A DNA stretch of 64,000 nt from Thunnus maccoyii (lineage: Eukaryota > Chordata > Actinopteri > Scombriformes > Scombridae): contig NC_056539.1 of NCBI RefSeq assembly GCF_910596095.1, positions 124,001 to 188,000 on the forward strand, in the 5' to 3' direction. Positions 32,704 to 44,498 of this stretch are shown one piece after another. Made by a program: the position numbers and the translations under genes. Position 1 is the first letter of the stretch, and the number at the start of each line of letters is the position of its first letter. Under the pieces are notes generated by a model that did no database searches, had not been told where the DNA came from, and saw nothing but the letters and a program-made list of their open reading frames with translations.

Positions 32704-34330
32704 TAGCGGATAAAAGTTCTCTTTATACACTCATGATCTCAACGCTGTACTTCCTGTTAACGTCCCCAAAGCATTATGTGAACTGTAGTTCCAGAAGTGA
32801 CAGAATGATTAAATGATAATGATAAAATGATTAAAACCGAAGTAAGACAAGGAACAAAGAATCATAATAATTGAGCAGGCAAAATCCATTAATAGCTTAT
32901 TAACGTTGCACTATCAATAATCTGACACTCCTCTTTCATAGGTAGCCTAACCTAGATGTTGTCCTGTGTTGAAAACCAGTGGACCAACAGCAAATAAACC
33001 AGTAATAGTGCAAAAAAATTTAAGGTATAGTAGTGAAATGGTAATGATATGTAATGTTTATTAGAAAATCAAAAGTAACAGAATACTTCAATGTAAATTT
33101 CACAGATGCTGTGCAATAGCCTATATCGCAGAGCTGCAAAGGATGCGGTGGAGTCACTCATGGAGCATCAGGACATGCAATGGGCCCAGTGCAACAATGC
33201 AGTAAACTTAATTAAGGGTATTATGTGTTATCGTTAAAGTTTTTGTAAGTATACCTCGGCATAGCAATGGTTGCATATACCTGATTGAATTAACCACCCC
33301 TGGAGCATGCTAAATGACCCAAATCAAACACACCTGCCCACCAGCTTCCTACAAGTGCATTCATGAAAACTGAATAGGAAAACACAAAATTGAATATGAT
33401 TCTTTGTTTTGTATCGCCGTCAACTTACAGTGAGGTCTGCGCTCTGTACTTTTTATGACCAAAAAAACAAAACAAACTTGCGCGCATATAGCCAGATTCT
33501 TTCCCAACAAATATTTTCAACACATGTGGACCAATATGATAAGGCAGTGTATTTATAATGTCTTGTTGAAAAAGTTGAGGATTGCCTTATTTTTATTCTT
33601 AGTTTGCCATGAAAAACAAGTTTTCCCAACAGTTGTTTAGTTGCATCTAACAGTATAGGGTGATTGTGACTTCCATTTTATACTGATTTCTGATCATCCT
33701 AATTACTGTAGCCTAATTTTGTAGCTATTTCTAGTCTTTTCTTGGTGTACTTCCTGCATATGATGACATCTTGCACAGTTTCTGCTTCCTGACACTGTTC
33801 ACAATGGCCTGTGGGATGTATTGTACGTATTTCACATCCATCAACCTATCAACCTCAGGACGTTCGATTAAATTAATAATGATACCATGCCATTATAATA
33901 CCATTCCACAAAATTCCATCCACAATATTCAGTGACATTAATATATATCTCCCAGTGTCTCAAATCAAGGAAGAAATAAAGCGAATTAAATCAATTAGCG
34001 TCATCATGTCTGTCCTCTAAAATGATGATTGATTATCACCTTAAACTTTTCTCATAATAATAAGATCAGGATCTCGTAATTACGACATTATCTCAAAATT
34101 ACAAGAAAATATCTCGTAAGCCATAATTTTGTTCTAGTAATATATTTACTAGATCTTTTCTCGTAATTATAAGATAGTAAGCCATAATTATGAGATACGG
34201 AAGTCATGATTATGAGATAAGACCTGGCTTTCTATTCAGTGCCAGTCATTATATGGTGCCAATCCACACTCCATTCCAGTAGGTGACGGTAATGAAATAT
34301 AAACTGGCTTGCAAGCCGCTAAAACATACA
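32704..34330. other. Intergenic region between mrpl55 and ndufa11
   Basis: No gene. A tract at about 34060-34230 has repeated 'tctcgtaattac', 'gccataattatgagatacgg' phrases, related to the repeat ending at 32170 and to the 'ttatctcaagataa' element at 50.7-51.9 kb. Confidence 0.45.
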
Positions 34331-34341
34331 GTGAATTTATT

Positions 34342-34351
34342 TCTCGCGAGA
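34342..34351. promoter_or_regulatory. ndufa11: TCTCGCGAGA core promoter element of ndufa11
   Basis: The perfect 10-bp palindrome TCTCGCGAGA lies 37 bp upstream of the ndufa11 ATG. The motif is a known element of TATA-less CpG promoters of vertebrate housekeeping genes. Its position next to a short 5'UTR fits that role. Confidence 0.75.
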
Positions 34352-34387
34352 ATTCCGTTCATTTGAGCGTGTCCTTGCAATTCAGAA

Positions 34388-34466
34388 ATGGGGTACTGGG
34401 ACCTACCAGAGGGCACAGACTGCGTCGAAAAAACATGGATCACTACCAAACTCGCCACCGCTTTGG
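34388..34466 (+). CDS. ndufa11: ndufa11 exon 1
   Basis: 79 nt from ATG (context agaaATGg) to donor gtaaat, ending in phase 1. Encodes the matrix-side N-terminus. Confidence 0.95.
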
Positions 34467-37011
34467 GTAAATATCACCATTCATTACACAATGTCGAGTC
34501 ATGCTGGCTAAAGATGCATGGTGTTGTGCTGGGTAGTGACATTTAACTGTGCGATAACCTAATGTTTTCGCTAATGCTAAGGCTTTTGAGCTAGCTGGTT
34601 AGCCCAGGACTATCATGAAGTTATGGTATGCATTCTGGTTACAACCCAATGCTAAGCTAAACCAATTTGATTTAGGTTTAATTTTTCGAATTTTGATGTT
34701 GGGTGTTGTTGCAGTACATGTGCTCTAAAGCCCCAAATAGCCAATGTGTGAGGTCTCCAACTAATAGTATGTTTCTTGCTGCTAACAGTGAGCTAACACA
34801 CAGAAATCTCTTGCCATGCACAAACTTTATACGGTCTATCCATTTCAACACGAGATCAATTTTTTTCTGCCACAGTACTGAAAGTCTTCTTAGCTTTTTT
34901 GTTCCTCTCATCTTTAGTTAACGTCACATACTGCTTAAGTTCAATAAAACACAAGGAAAGAGGTTGCAGCCAGACTGTTTAGATTTGTTAATGTGAAATT
35001 TACCGAGAATGTTAAGCAGCCGAGTTTTACAGGAATGCAATGGAATTAATTTTTTTATACTGGGTAGTTTTATTAACTTTTATCAGAGACAAAGAGATTC
35101 GCTTTGGATAATCCGCTGTTACTGGTGAATGGGGCCGTTTTCAGTTAATGTTAGTGCTCAGGGAGTTATTTTAAACCCAGCTGAAGCGTCTGTCGGTGGG
35201 TGGAACCGCCATCGGCTTCAGCTTCAGCACCAGCTGTTCGATTGGGAGGACGGATAGAGTCAATAGACACGGCACCGGCAGCAGCCGACACCAGCCGCTA
35301 GATTTGTCACAATACCAGAAATTTAGTACCAGTACCAGTGAAATTCCACGATTCTCGATTCCCAATCCGATACTACGGCAAAAACAGAAACAATACAAGA
35401 AATCCCATGTACTTGAACATACACTCCTGTATTAAAAAGATTTGAACGTTATAAAACAACAACAGTGGCATGTAGCCTTCAAGTATTTGAAACAAACAAT
35501 ACTGTGCTTAATTACAAACAATCAACTTTTTATGATGGCACAGTATTACAATTGCAATTGAGACATGAAAAAAATATGGAAATAATGAATAGATATAATA
35601 AATAAAGTGAAACTATTATTAACATTGCAAAAACAGTGGCATGTAGCCTTCAGGTATTTAAAACAAACAAAACTGTGCTTAAAATACAATCAACTTTTTA
35701 TGATAGCACAGCATTACAATTGCAGTACCTGGCCAAGACATGAAAAAAATAAAATAAAAAGGTAAACATTTTTATTAGAATAAGAAAAACACTGACCAGG
35801 CTCCAAGTGTCAAGTCCAGCACTGGCATATAGCCTTAAAATAAGAAAAGCAACTGACACAAGTTGAAGAACTGCAAAGCAACTGAAAACTAGCTGTTTCA
35901 AATCAGTCTCTGACTTTTTTATGGCCCGTCTTGGCTTGAGGCCTCTATTTGTCTTGGTACATGGGTTCCACTTCCATCATCAGCAGCATCCTTACTTGGT
36001 CCAAAAGCCTTTGTTTGACATCATCCATTCAAGATTCAGTTTATTGTCATTTTCTTGTGTATTTGCATACACAAAAAAACTAAATGCTGTTTCTCCCAGC
36101 CCACAGCAGTGCAACAACAACAGAAAGGATAACAATATACTGTATATCTAAAAATTCCCTTTAAAAAATGATAAAAACATATAAAACCCAAGAGAAAAAA
36201 AAACAAAAAAAGAACAAGCAGTTAACAGCACAGTGCATTAAAGTGCATTTAGAGAGAAAAGTACATGTCTCGGTTTGATGTAGACAGCTCTCGCAATGAG
36301 TGACCAGCACTGATGGGGGAAGTTATATAATCCATTTTGCTGTCCAGAGAACATTAGGCAACATGATTGTTGGAACTACTGGTTTGTATGGGTTATAGTA
36401 AGCCTAGCTAACCAGTGTTAAATAGAATCTGTAATTCCCTGTCATCATCACGTTGCTTGAGATATTCTTTGATTGTACCCTTCATCTCCCCAGTAAGTAG
36501 AGTCATCCTCTTAATCACTTAGACAAGTGAATATCTTCCACTTCAATGGTAATAAGACAGAGAAGAGGTTGTGTGCTTCTTACCACTGAGTGCATCAGTA
36601 AAAGGACTCAGTGGTCCAAGGACTTCTTTCAGACTTTCAGATGTCAGTGTCTTTGGGCATCAGATGCCATTTTTTTCTGTCCTCTGCCAACACCACCTGC
36701 CTGTTGTTGGAGGCATTGTCTGTTGTGATGTCTGCCATTCTTGAAAAGTCTAACCTCTGTTCCTCTTCAATCCTCTTTTCAAAGGCATCCTTCAAACTTT
36801 AGCTGTGTGTTCTGTGTTCAGGCCGCTACAGCCTAAACACCAAAAGTGTGTCTCCCATGACTTGGTTATGTACTGCATAGTAATAGCCATGAAGATGTCT
36901 GCAGCTCTGCTCATCCACAGATCAGTTGTACAGGCAGATTTCAGTCATCAGGTATAGCTCAATGACTGTAAGAAAACAGGAGAGGCCGCACACACAATGT
37001 ACTAACGCACG

Positions 37012-37048
<37 letters not shown>

Positions 37049-40000
37049 ACACACCTCTATATACTCAGAGCGCAAGCAGTGGTTTAAATTTACTAACATG
37101 GTGACAGACGATTAGTCTGGAAATATTTATTTAAAATGCTAACGTTATATTTTGATAATAGATGACTCAGACTGAACAATAAGGACGTTAGCTACCACTC
37201 TGAGCTGTGGTTACATTACATTAGCCTGAACACAGTAGTCTTTAGTGTTAGCCATTGCAAACGTTGTATGGAAACATAGGCTACACAGCAATGGCAGCTG
37301 TCTCAAACAAAAATAATGGTGACGTGTATTTCAGGATAAGGATAACAAGGATAATGCTGTGGATATGTTGTTAATGTAACATTAGCATGAATTGAAACTC
37401 ATCCACTATGAATTCTTTGAATAAATCTGGATGTCTGTCTTTGAGGTTCTTCGCTAAGTTGGACGTGTTTCCACACTTTGGTCTGAAAAGTTTAATGGTT
37501 TGCGTACTGTTTTTTGTGGATTTATTATTCATCCCTGATGATCTGCCTCGAATGTAAGGTACTTCCATACACAAGTTTTACTGTTCTTCTTTCAACAAGT
37601 TGAGGCAGAGTTGTCGCTGCAGCTGCACTTGCTGACATTTTCCACGTGTTCTTCATGCAGGTGGGCATTCCTCTTCCTTTGGCATTTAATGGCAGACTAG
37701 AACACTTGTAGGTGTATATGCTCTCCCAGTCAGTTCCAGAGGAATTGCATTCCCAGTACATATGGTACTGTAGAAAAATGAGTCACATTTTCAGAATTTA
37801 GGTATCGACTTTTTACCCATCGGTTCTCGTGACATCCCTACTGGCCACCGCTCACTGCTTTGTGTTCAGCACCGGCTGGGAGGACGGGTAGAGTCAACTG
37901 ACGTGGTGCTGGCAGCAACCAACACTGGCTGCTGCCCTCAGCTTCAGCTCTGGCTGTACAGCTGGGAGGTCCCTGGCCAGAGGGAAAGCATTTGCCGAGC
38001 AGCACTTCAACAAAAAGCACGACGTGAGAGGCACTTGCTCCAAAGGTGACGACCACAATGAATGTTTTGAAACGGATGTTTCAGAAGTGAGTAACGTTAA
38101 GTGCAGTGAACTCCATTAGGGGGGAAAAAAAGACAATTTAACATAATGATGCTTGGTGATGGTTTGCTTGTTAACTAGTCACAAGTCCAAGTACAAAATA
38201 TGTGCCAAATTAAACAGTGGCTCCTATCGTTACTTTATTTTTAAAATATCCATGTTGCTTGCCTTTTACCTACAAATGAGGCCTATATTAAATTATGTAT
38301 TTTTATATAGGAGTTTGGTATGAGCATTGTTAACACAGGCTGTTCAGTTGGGTCCTGCTTTCAGTGCCTTCAGTGGACACACCCCCAGTGTTTCAGAGCA
38401 GAGAATCCTGCTTATTTTTTCACTATTATGTAGCCTAATTTTATATACTTGGTGACTTTTTTTAATCATGCAAACTTGGCTCAGTGTTGATTACCCATTT
38501 TTCTGTGGTGTGACAAATTTAGAACACACATATATATTATTGCTTTACATGTAATTTATGCTGAATTAGGGCTGTCACAATAACCGCAATATTGCAATAC
38601 TGCACTATAGACAAGCCACCGTGGTGAATGGCAAGCAACTGTCACAACCGTGTTATGTTGATGTTTTTCCTTTTTTTTTTTTTTTTTTTTGTTTGAGGCT
38701 AGGCCCTTCTTGTTTTATGCTTCGATGCATGTGTATTGAATGTTTGGCTCATCTGGTGGCTCTGGAGGATCCTGCCTGCTAGGGCTGTGCAATATGACGA
38801 TGTAGCCTATATCGTGTGATGAGAGAAAAATGTCTATCGTTTCATATTTTGCTCTATCATTTATATTGTTGTGACGCAAATCACCCTCTTCATGGCAATA
38901 TTTTTCGTCATTTGGAGTCTGTCCATCTTTTGCGTGGATTACATTGATAAATTACTCTTCTTGACGTTTTACTCGCAAAGCTTTTATTGCACTTATGGTA
39001 TTGAGTTTAGTTGTTGTCAACTCTTCACTGCTGTCTCTCTGCTGGGCTGCACACATGCAGAGGGCTCAGTCCCGCAGCGCTGAGAAAGAGCAGCGGAACG
39101 GTGACTATAAATGATAGCAAAATGCAGTAGAGACTGTCTTTATTTATGTTATTTACCAAATTTATGTGCACTCTTTTAATTTCAGCTCAGTGTGAGTCTC
39201 TGCTGCGTTTTGCTGTCATTTATGGTCGCTCTACTCTCCTCTGCTCTCTATAGCCCCATAGCCCGTACTCAGACCAAACCAGGTGGGGCAGCGTACATCC
39301 ACAGTGTTGAGCGGAGGTGTGTGTGGGTGTGGGCGTGTTTGTGCTTTAGAATGAAACTGCTATGAAACAATCAGAAAATAATGTTTTATTGATCTGATTC
39401 ACCGGCTTCCTCACTACCAGTGTTCCCTCTCTTCATTTACTCTCTAGCTCACTTGACCACAGCTGCTCTCTCTGGTGCTCTCAGCTCTCTCTCTCTTTGT
39501 CTCTCGTCTTTTTTAAAGTCAGGAATCCAACAGAAAAGTCTAACTTAACTTTTAATGTTATCAAACGAAGAGAAATGTCCTCCCCTCATTCTAGTAATGT
39601 CTTTGTCCGCCCTCATGGCAGAGTTTATAGCTCTGATCAGTCTGATCTCCATCATGCCTCTGAATCCGGAACAGCTGCATGCTATATAAAAGCACACACA
39701 GAGGTGGCTTTATGCCGGTGGGGGGAGACGGAGGGGACGGACCAACTATTTATTCATTGAATTAAAATGTGCTGTATCGGGATAGGTATTGTTATCGGGA
39801 TATGAAATGACCTATATTGGGATATGAGATTTTGATCATATTGCCCAGCCCTACTGCTCGCCACACGCTGAGCGCCAGGGAACCTGGTGCCCAACCCCCA
39901 TAACAGAGCAAGGCTTGAGGTAAGCTGACTGGGTTGATGCTGATGCTTGGTAGTTAAAAACATGTCTGTATGACTATTATGTCTTGATTATATGTTAGGG

Positions 40001-43000
40001 TTGGTGCTGAGCAAAACCTGTTGCTGTGTGCAAAGGTGTTACCAGTGTTACACTGTGTTTGGACATACACCGATAACATTACTTGCCCACCGCCCCCACT
40101 GTCGTTGGCTTTTTTTTTGTAGAAATAAAACCTATTCAGTTCATTTTCGCATCAGCACCCATGTTCATCAAATAAAAAACTCTAATTTGTAAAATACTAA
40201 GTGTGTTATCATTACTTAGTAAGAGAAGACACTACAATTATAAACTGAAGTGTCTGCTCCGTGACCGTGCAGAGTCAAGGCAAAGAGTAGCGGAGTGAGA
40301 TGTCTGTCTTCCCTTCTGCTCTCAGCTGTAAACACACGTAACTGTTAGCAAGCAGCTGCTCTCATGTCTCCCCGGGTAGGCAGGATGCTCTGGTAGCTGC
40401 AGCCTTTATGTCACACACTCGCGCGCTCTCTCTCTCTCTCTAGACCACACTCACTGTGCAATAAGCTATTCCTTATGCTACTTGTATATTTTCCCATTGC
40501 CATCTTTGATTTTTGGAGCCAGAAGTGACCATATTTGGATGAGAGGGTGGAGCTGAACCTAACGCTAGCTGCTAGCTTGCTTAGCATGGTGCACTTACAG
40601 TCTATGGTTAACTGTGGTAATGCTAATGCTAATTTTCGCGAGTGAAAAAGAGGCTGAAAACCATTAAAACAAAATGTACTTACTGGAAAAAAATGAACAT
40701 TTGACTCCTCAGAGGGTCTCTTAACACAACCAAATGCTGAACAAGACTTTTTTTAGGCAACCAAAACATTACAATTAAGTTCTATGAACTGAAAACACAC
40801 TGAAATAGCAATGGCGGTGCATCCTCTGTGAATCTTGGGTTACGCCATGGTTGCGTTACCTAATCAGTGATTGCCCCTGTTGTAGCAACTTACCTGTGAT
40901 GGCACCCACCAGTCACTCAAAGCAGCCATGCCCTTAAATATGCATTACTTTAAGCCGTAGTAAAATTTAAACAGACGAGTTATATTAAAATTCACTCCTT
41001 GTACAGTTGTCATGAATGGGGATATTGACTATAGAGACCAAAACCATTCTTTGTACCAGGCTGTAAACATGTTTATTTCTGCTGTAAAGTTGGGCATTTT
41101 AACATGGGGATCTATGGGGATTGACTTTTGGAGCCAGCCACAAGTGGCCATTCGGGGAACTGCAGTTTTTGGCACTTCCAGGTTGGCTTCATTTTTCAGC
41201 CTCGAAGGTTGCCACTTACAAAAAATATGTTTGACAAAATGGTGGAATGCAATACTTTGTAAGCAATTTTACGCACAGCTTTTACAGAGAGTTGGCTTTT
41301 ACAGTAGGTACAACTGTACAGTTGCTGAATGAGCGGAATAGACTCAGGCACCTCACAATTTTTTTGTTTCCCCACACCGGATTCAAAACGATAGATAAAT
41401 ATAAATTCCATGAAATATATGAATATCTTAAACCAATTACATGATGCCTGAATTTCATAACCAGGCATGTTGGAGACAAAATTGGAGAAATTAAATAGGG
41501 TGTTATATTAAGAGGCAATATTGTTTAGATTTTTTCCCCTTTGTCATAACACATGCTATAGGGTGTATTTTCATGAACCCAGCAGTGCAGAGGTATGTCC
41601 AGTGTACTTTTTTGTATTTTTGTGGCCAGGCCTGCAAGGCACACCTATGGCGCACTTGGATATAGAGACGGATCAGAAAGAATACATTATCATAGATTAG
41701 TACAAATGTACCAGTAAGAATACAGGAGCCCAAATATACTGCCAGTTGTTTGGCATTGATTTTCGTGATTAATCGATTAGTCGTTTGGTCTTTAATGTTA
41801 GAAAATGAACATATTTAAGAATGTTTCTGTAAGACAAAAGCTAGTTTTTAGCTCTTAAAAGCTTTTCAAACTCAATGCTACAGACATAGTTACATTTGTT
41901 TGTTTTTGTAGATTTCCAATTTGTTAATTTGTGTGTGTGTGTGTGTTTTCAGGCCTGGTTGGTTCAGCCTATCACATAGTGGCTTTCCAGCCTGATTCTG
42001 CAGTGGCAGCGCTACAGAGGGCCACCAACACCACTGTTACCATGGGTAAATATTCATATTATCATTCACAAATCCACAAGTACACAGTTCTCTGGTCTAT
42101 AGAGCAAAGGTGCAGATTTGGTTTTGTAGGGACATTCATTTGTTGGATGAAATATGCACACATACAGTACATGAAGAGCCTGACTCTGAGACTTAAATTG
42201 ATATTTAAAATGGACATGTAATAGATTTTCACAATACTTTCTACAATAAAAATAAAAATCTGTTGGTAATGTGAGTGTGTTTGAGTCAGTCAGCCGTAAA
42301 AGTGTTTCGTTAGTCCAGTTTAACCAGCAGGAGTTTCCGAAGGCTTGTGTAATGTGTTTTTCTGCCATGGAGAAAATGGTTAATGGACTGTACTTGTATA
42401 GCACCTTTCTAGTCTTCCGACCACTCAAAGCGCTTTTTACACTACAAATCACATTCACCCATTCACACACATTCATATGCTGATGGCATAGCCATCAGCA
42501 GCAATTTGGGGTTAAGTATCTTGCCCAAGGACATGCGGACTGGAGGACCCGGGAATCAAACCACCGATCTTCCAATTAGTGGACGACCCGCTCTACCTCA
42601 CAGCCGCCCCATAAATTCATGACAAGTCCACAGCGTTTTCCTATGTCTCTACTGCAGAAATGGAACATGTCAAGCTGCCAAATACCACTGTCACAGATAG
42701 TAAGGAACTCAAAAAGACAAACAGGCAGTCTTATAAATGCTAACTGCTGCAGAAAATAATTTTTGACCACCTCCAGGAGCCTGGAAGGAGAGCATGTGGG
42801 GATGTAACACTATGATGCAGGGCTGGGCGATTAATCAAATTTTTTTTTCAATTACAATTTTGGCTTCCAAAGATTATGAAAATAAGATAATCTTGATAAA
42901 ACAATTATTGTGCTGCTTTCCTTTCGCAGTGATGGTCTTGTTTTGTCTTGTGTTATAAGAAATTCAGTGCACACCCATTCCATTACAGCAGTGCGCTTTC

Positions 43001-44461
43001 ATCCCTCCTTAAAAGCCCAAACTCACTGTCACTGGGAATCGACATAGTAAGCGAGACATGTGTAAGCATGCTCTGTCCGTTCAATCCACACTGACTCCGA
43101 CCTGTGTTCAGTGTCTCTTTCCACAGACAGGGTTAGGGTTAACCCTAACCCTGTCTGTTAGGGTTAACCCTAACCCTGTCTGTTAACCCTAACCCTGTCT
43201 GTGATCAGCAGCTCTTGGGGAGCTGAGAGGACAGCAGCCAGCCAAACTGCCTTCACCAGGCTGACTGACAGCAGATATTTACTGCTGTCAGAAAAGCAGT
43301 AAATATCTGACAGCAGGGGGGGGTGGGGGGGGGGGGATTCTCAGTGAGATGCCGATGTCTTGCATGTGTCTTGGATTTTGTGTGGATTGATACATTTAAT
43401 AAAATGGAAGCATTTCTGTTCCATGACTCAGTGAGTAATTGTGTTAAATAATGATGATCTCGGTATTGACCAAAATAATCACGATTATGATTTTTGCCAT
43501 AATAGAGCAGCCCTACCATGATGTAAGTTACATTCAGTATTTTTCTAAACACAGGTGTTTTTAAAAGTGGGGGGTCGTCCACATTAGCCCAGAGAAATGT
43601 CTTGAAGTTAGCCCAAGCCTAGCAAAAACAATAGTGTTCCTGCACCTTCGGTGCTTGGACAACTAAAGATCAAAACATTGAGGTGAAGTGGATTGAGGTG
43701 AGGTGAGTGACTTAGAACTTTCCACTTAAGCCCTTATACTTCTTGTTTGATTTGGCTGTATGTTAAGCATTATTGACCTGCATTATCCTAGAATTGAGAT
43801 CAAAGTAGGCACTTCAACATCATGGTTTCATTTCAATCTAATGTGCTGAAGTACAGATCCACAACAATGATGAATGTATCGCTGTCCAAATCTCAGTCAA
43901 ACTGCTCTGGATGATGGCATCAAATTGTGCAATGCTAATATGTGTATCTGTGTGTATTGTGCCAGCCACCATGGGAGCCATCTTTGGCATGGCAACGTGT
44001 CTCAGTGCTCAGGCTCGTGAAGCCCCAGATGACCCACTGAACTACTTCATTGGGGGCTGTGCCTCTGGGATCTTCCTGGGAGCCAGAAGTGAGTAACCAT
44101 ACTGGCAGAGAGAGACCCTGGGTGCTTTCCATTCAGCTAAGGATGCCTCCTGTATTTGTAATGGTGAACGCACTGTTCACCTCTTGTACACCCCTTCAAT
44201 CACAATCGTTTTATTGACTGGTCAGCTGATCTGATGGTACAGTAAAAAGAATGGCTTTATTATTCTGTAGTATTTATAATATTGCATAATTGTAATATTG
44301 TAGATAAGAAACACTGTATGGCAATATATTTATTCATATAGAGTCTATTCACTCTTTGCAACTTTTACTTCATTAGCCTTTTCTTTGTATTTTATTTTCT
44401 CTTCCAAGTCAATCTTCTAAAGAAAGATTCAGCCACACAGTCCTATACAGCTTCACTGTCA

Positions 44462-44498
<37 letters not shown>

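Larger units (their letters stand above)
35299..37840 (-). mobile_element. hAT transposon relic with BED-finger transposase (ZBED type), in ndufa11 intron 1
   Basis: The ends tagatttgtcacaatacc and ggttctcgtgacatcccta are imperfect inverted repeats. The flanks ccagccgc and ctggccac match at 5 of 8 positions, differing only by transitions, consistent with an old 8-bp target duplication. Minus-strand frames hold a BED-type finger half ([20 protein letters not shown] at about 37420-37480) and a catalytic-core fragment near 36600-36800 ([29 protein letters not shown]) resembling the ITTDNASN block of hAT transposases. Many stops; inactive. Confidence 0.75.
42818..43515. mobile_element. hAT-type MITE carrying telomere-like palindromes
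   Basis: Ends cagggctgggcgattaatca and ttttgccataatagagcagc followed by ccta are inverted. The flanks ctatgatg (42810-42817) and ccatgatg (43516-43523) form an 8-bp target duplication with one mismatch. About 698 bp. It contains a TTAGGG/CCCTAA palindrome array and a hairpin with a G-run. Non-coding; inserted in ndufa11 intron 2. Confidence 0.8.

Noticed and set aside
38871..39083. 70-codon frame inside the hAT element
   Set aside because: The element is non-autonomous, and the frame has no similarity to transposases or hosts.
43124..43202. True interstitial telomere or chromosome-end fusion point
   Set aside because: Only a few TTAGGG units, in alternating orientation, and they lie within the borders of a hAT MITE.
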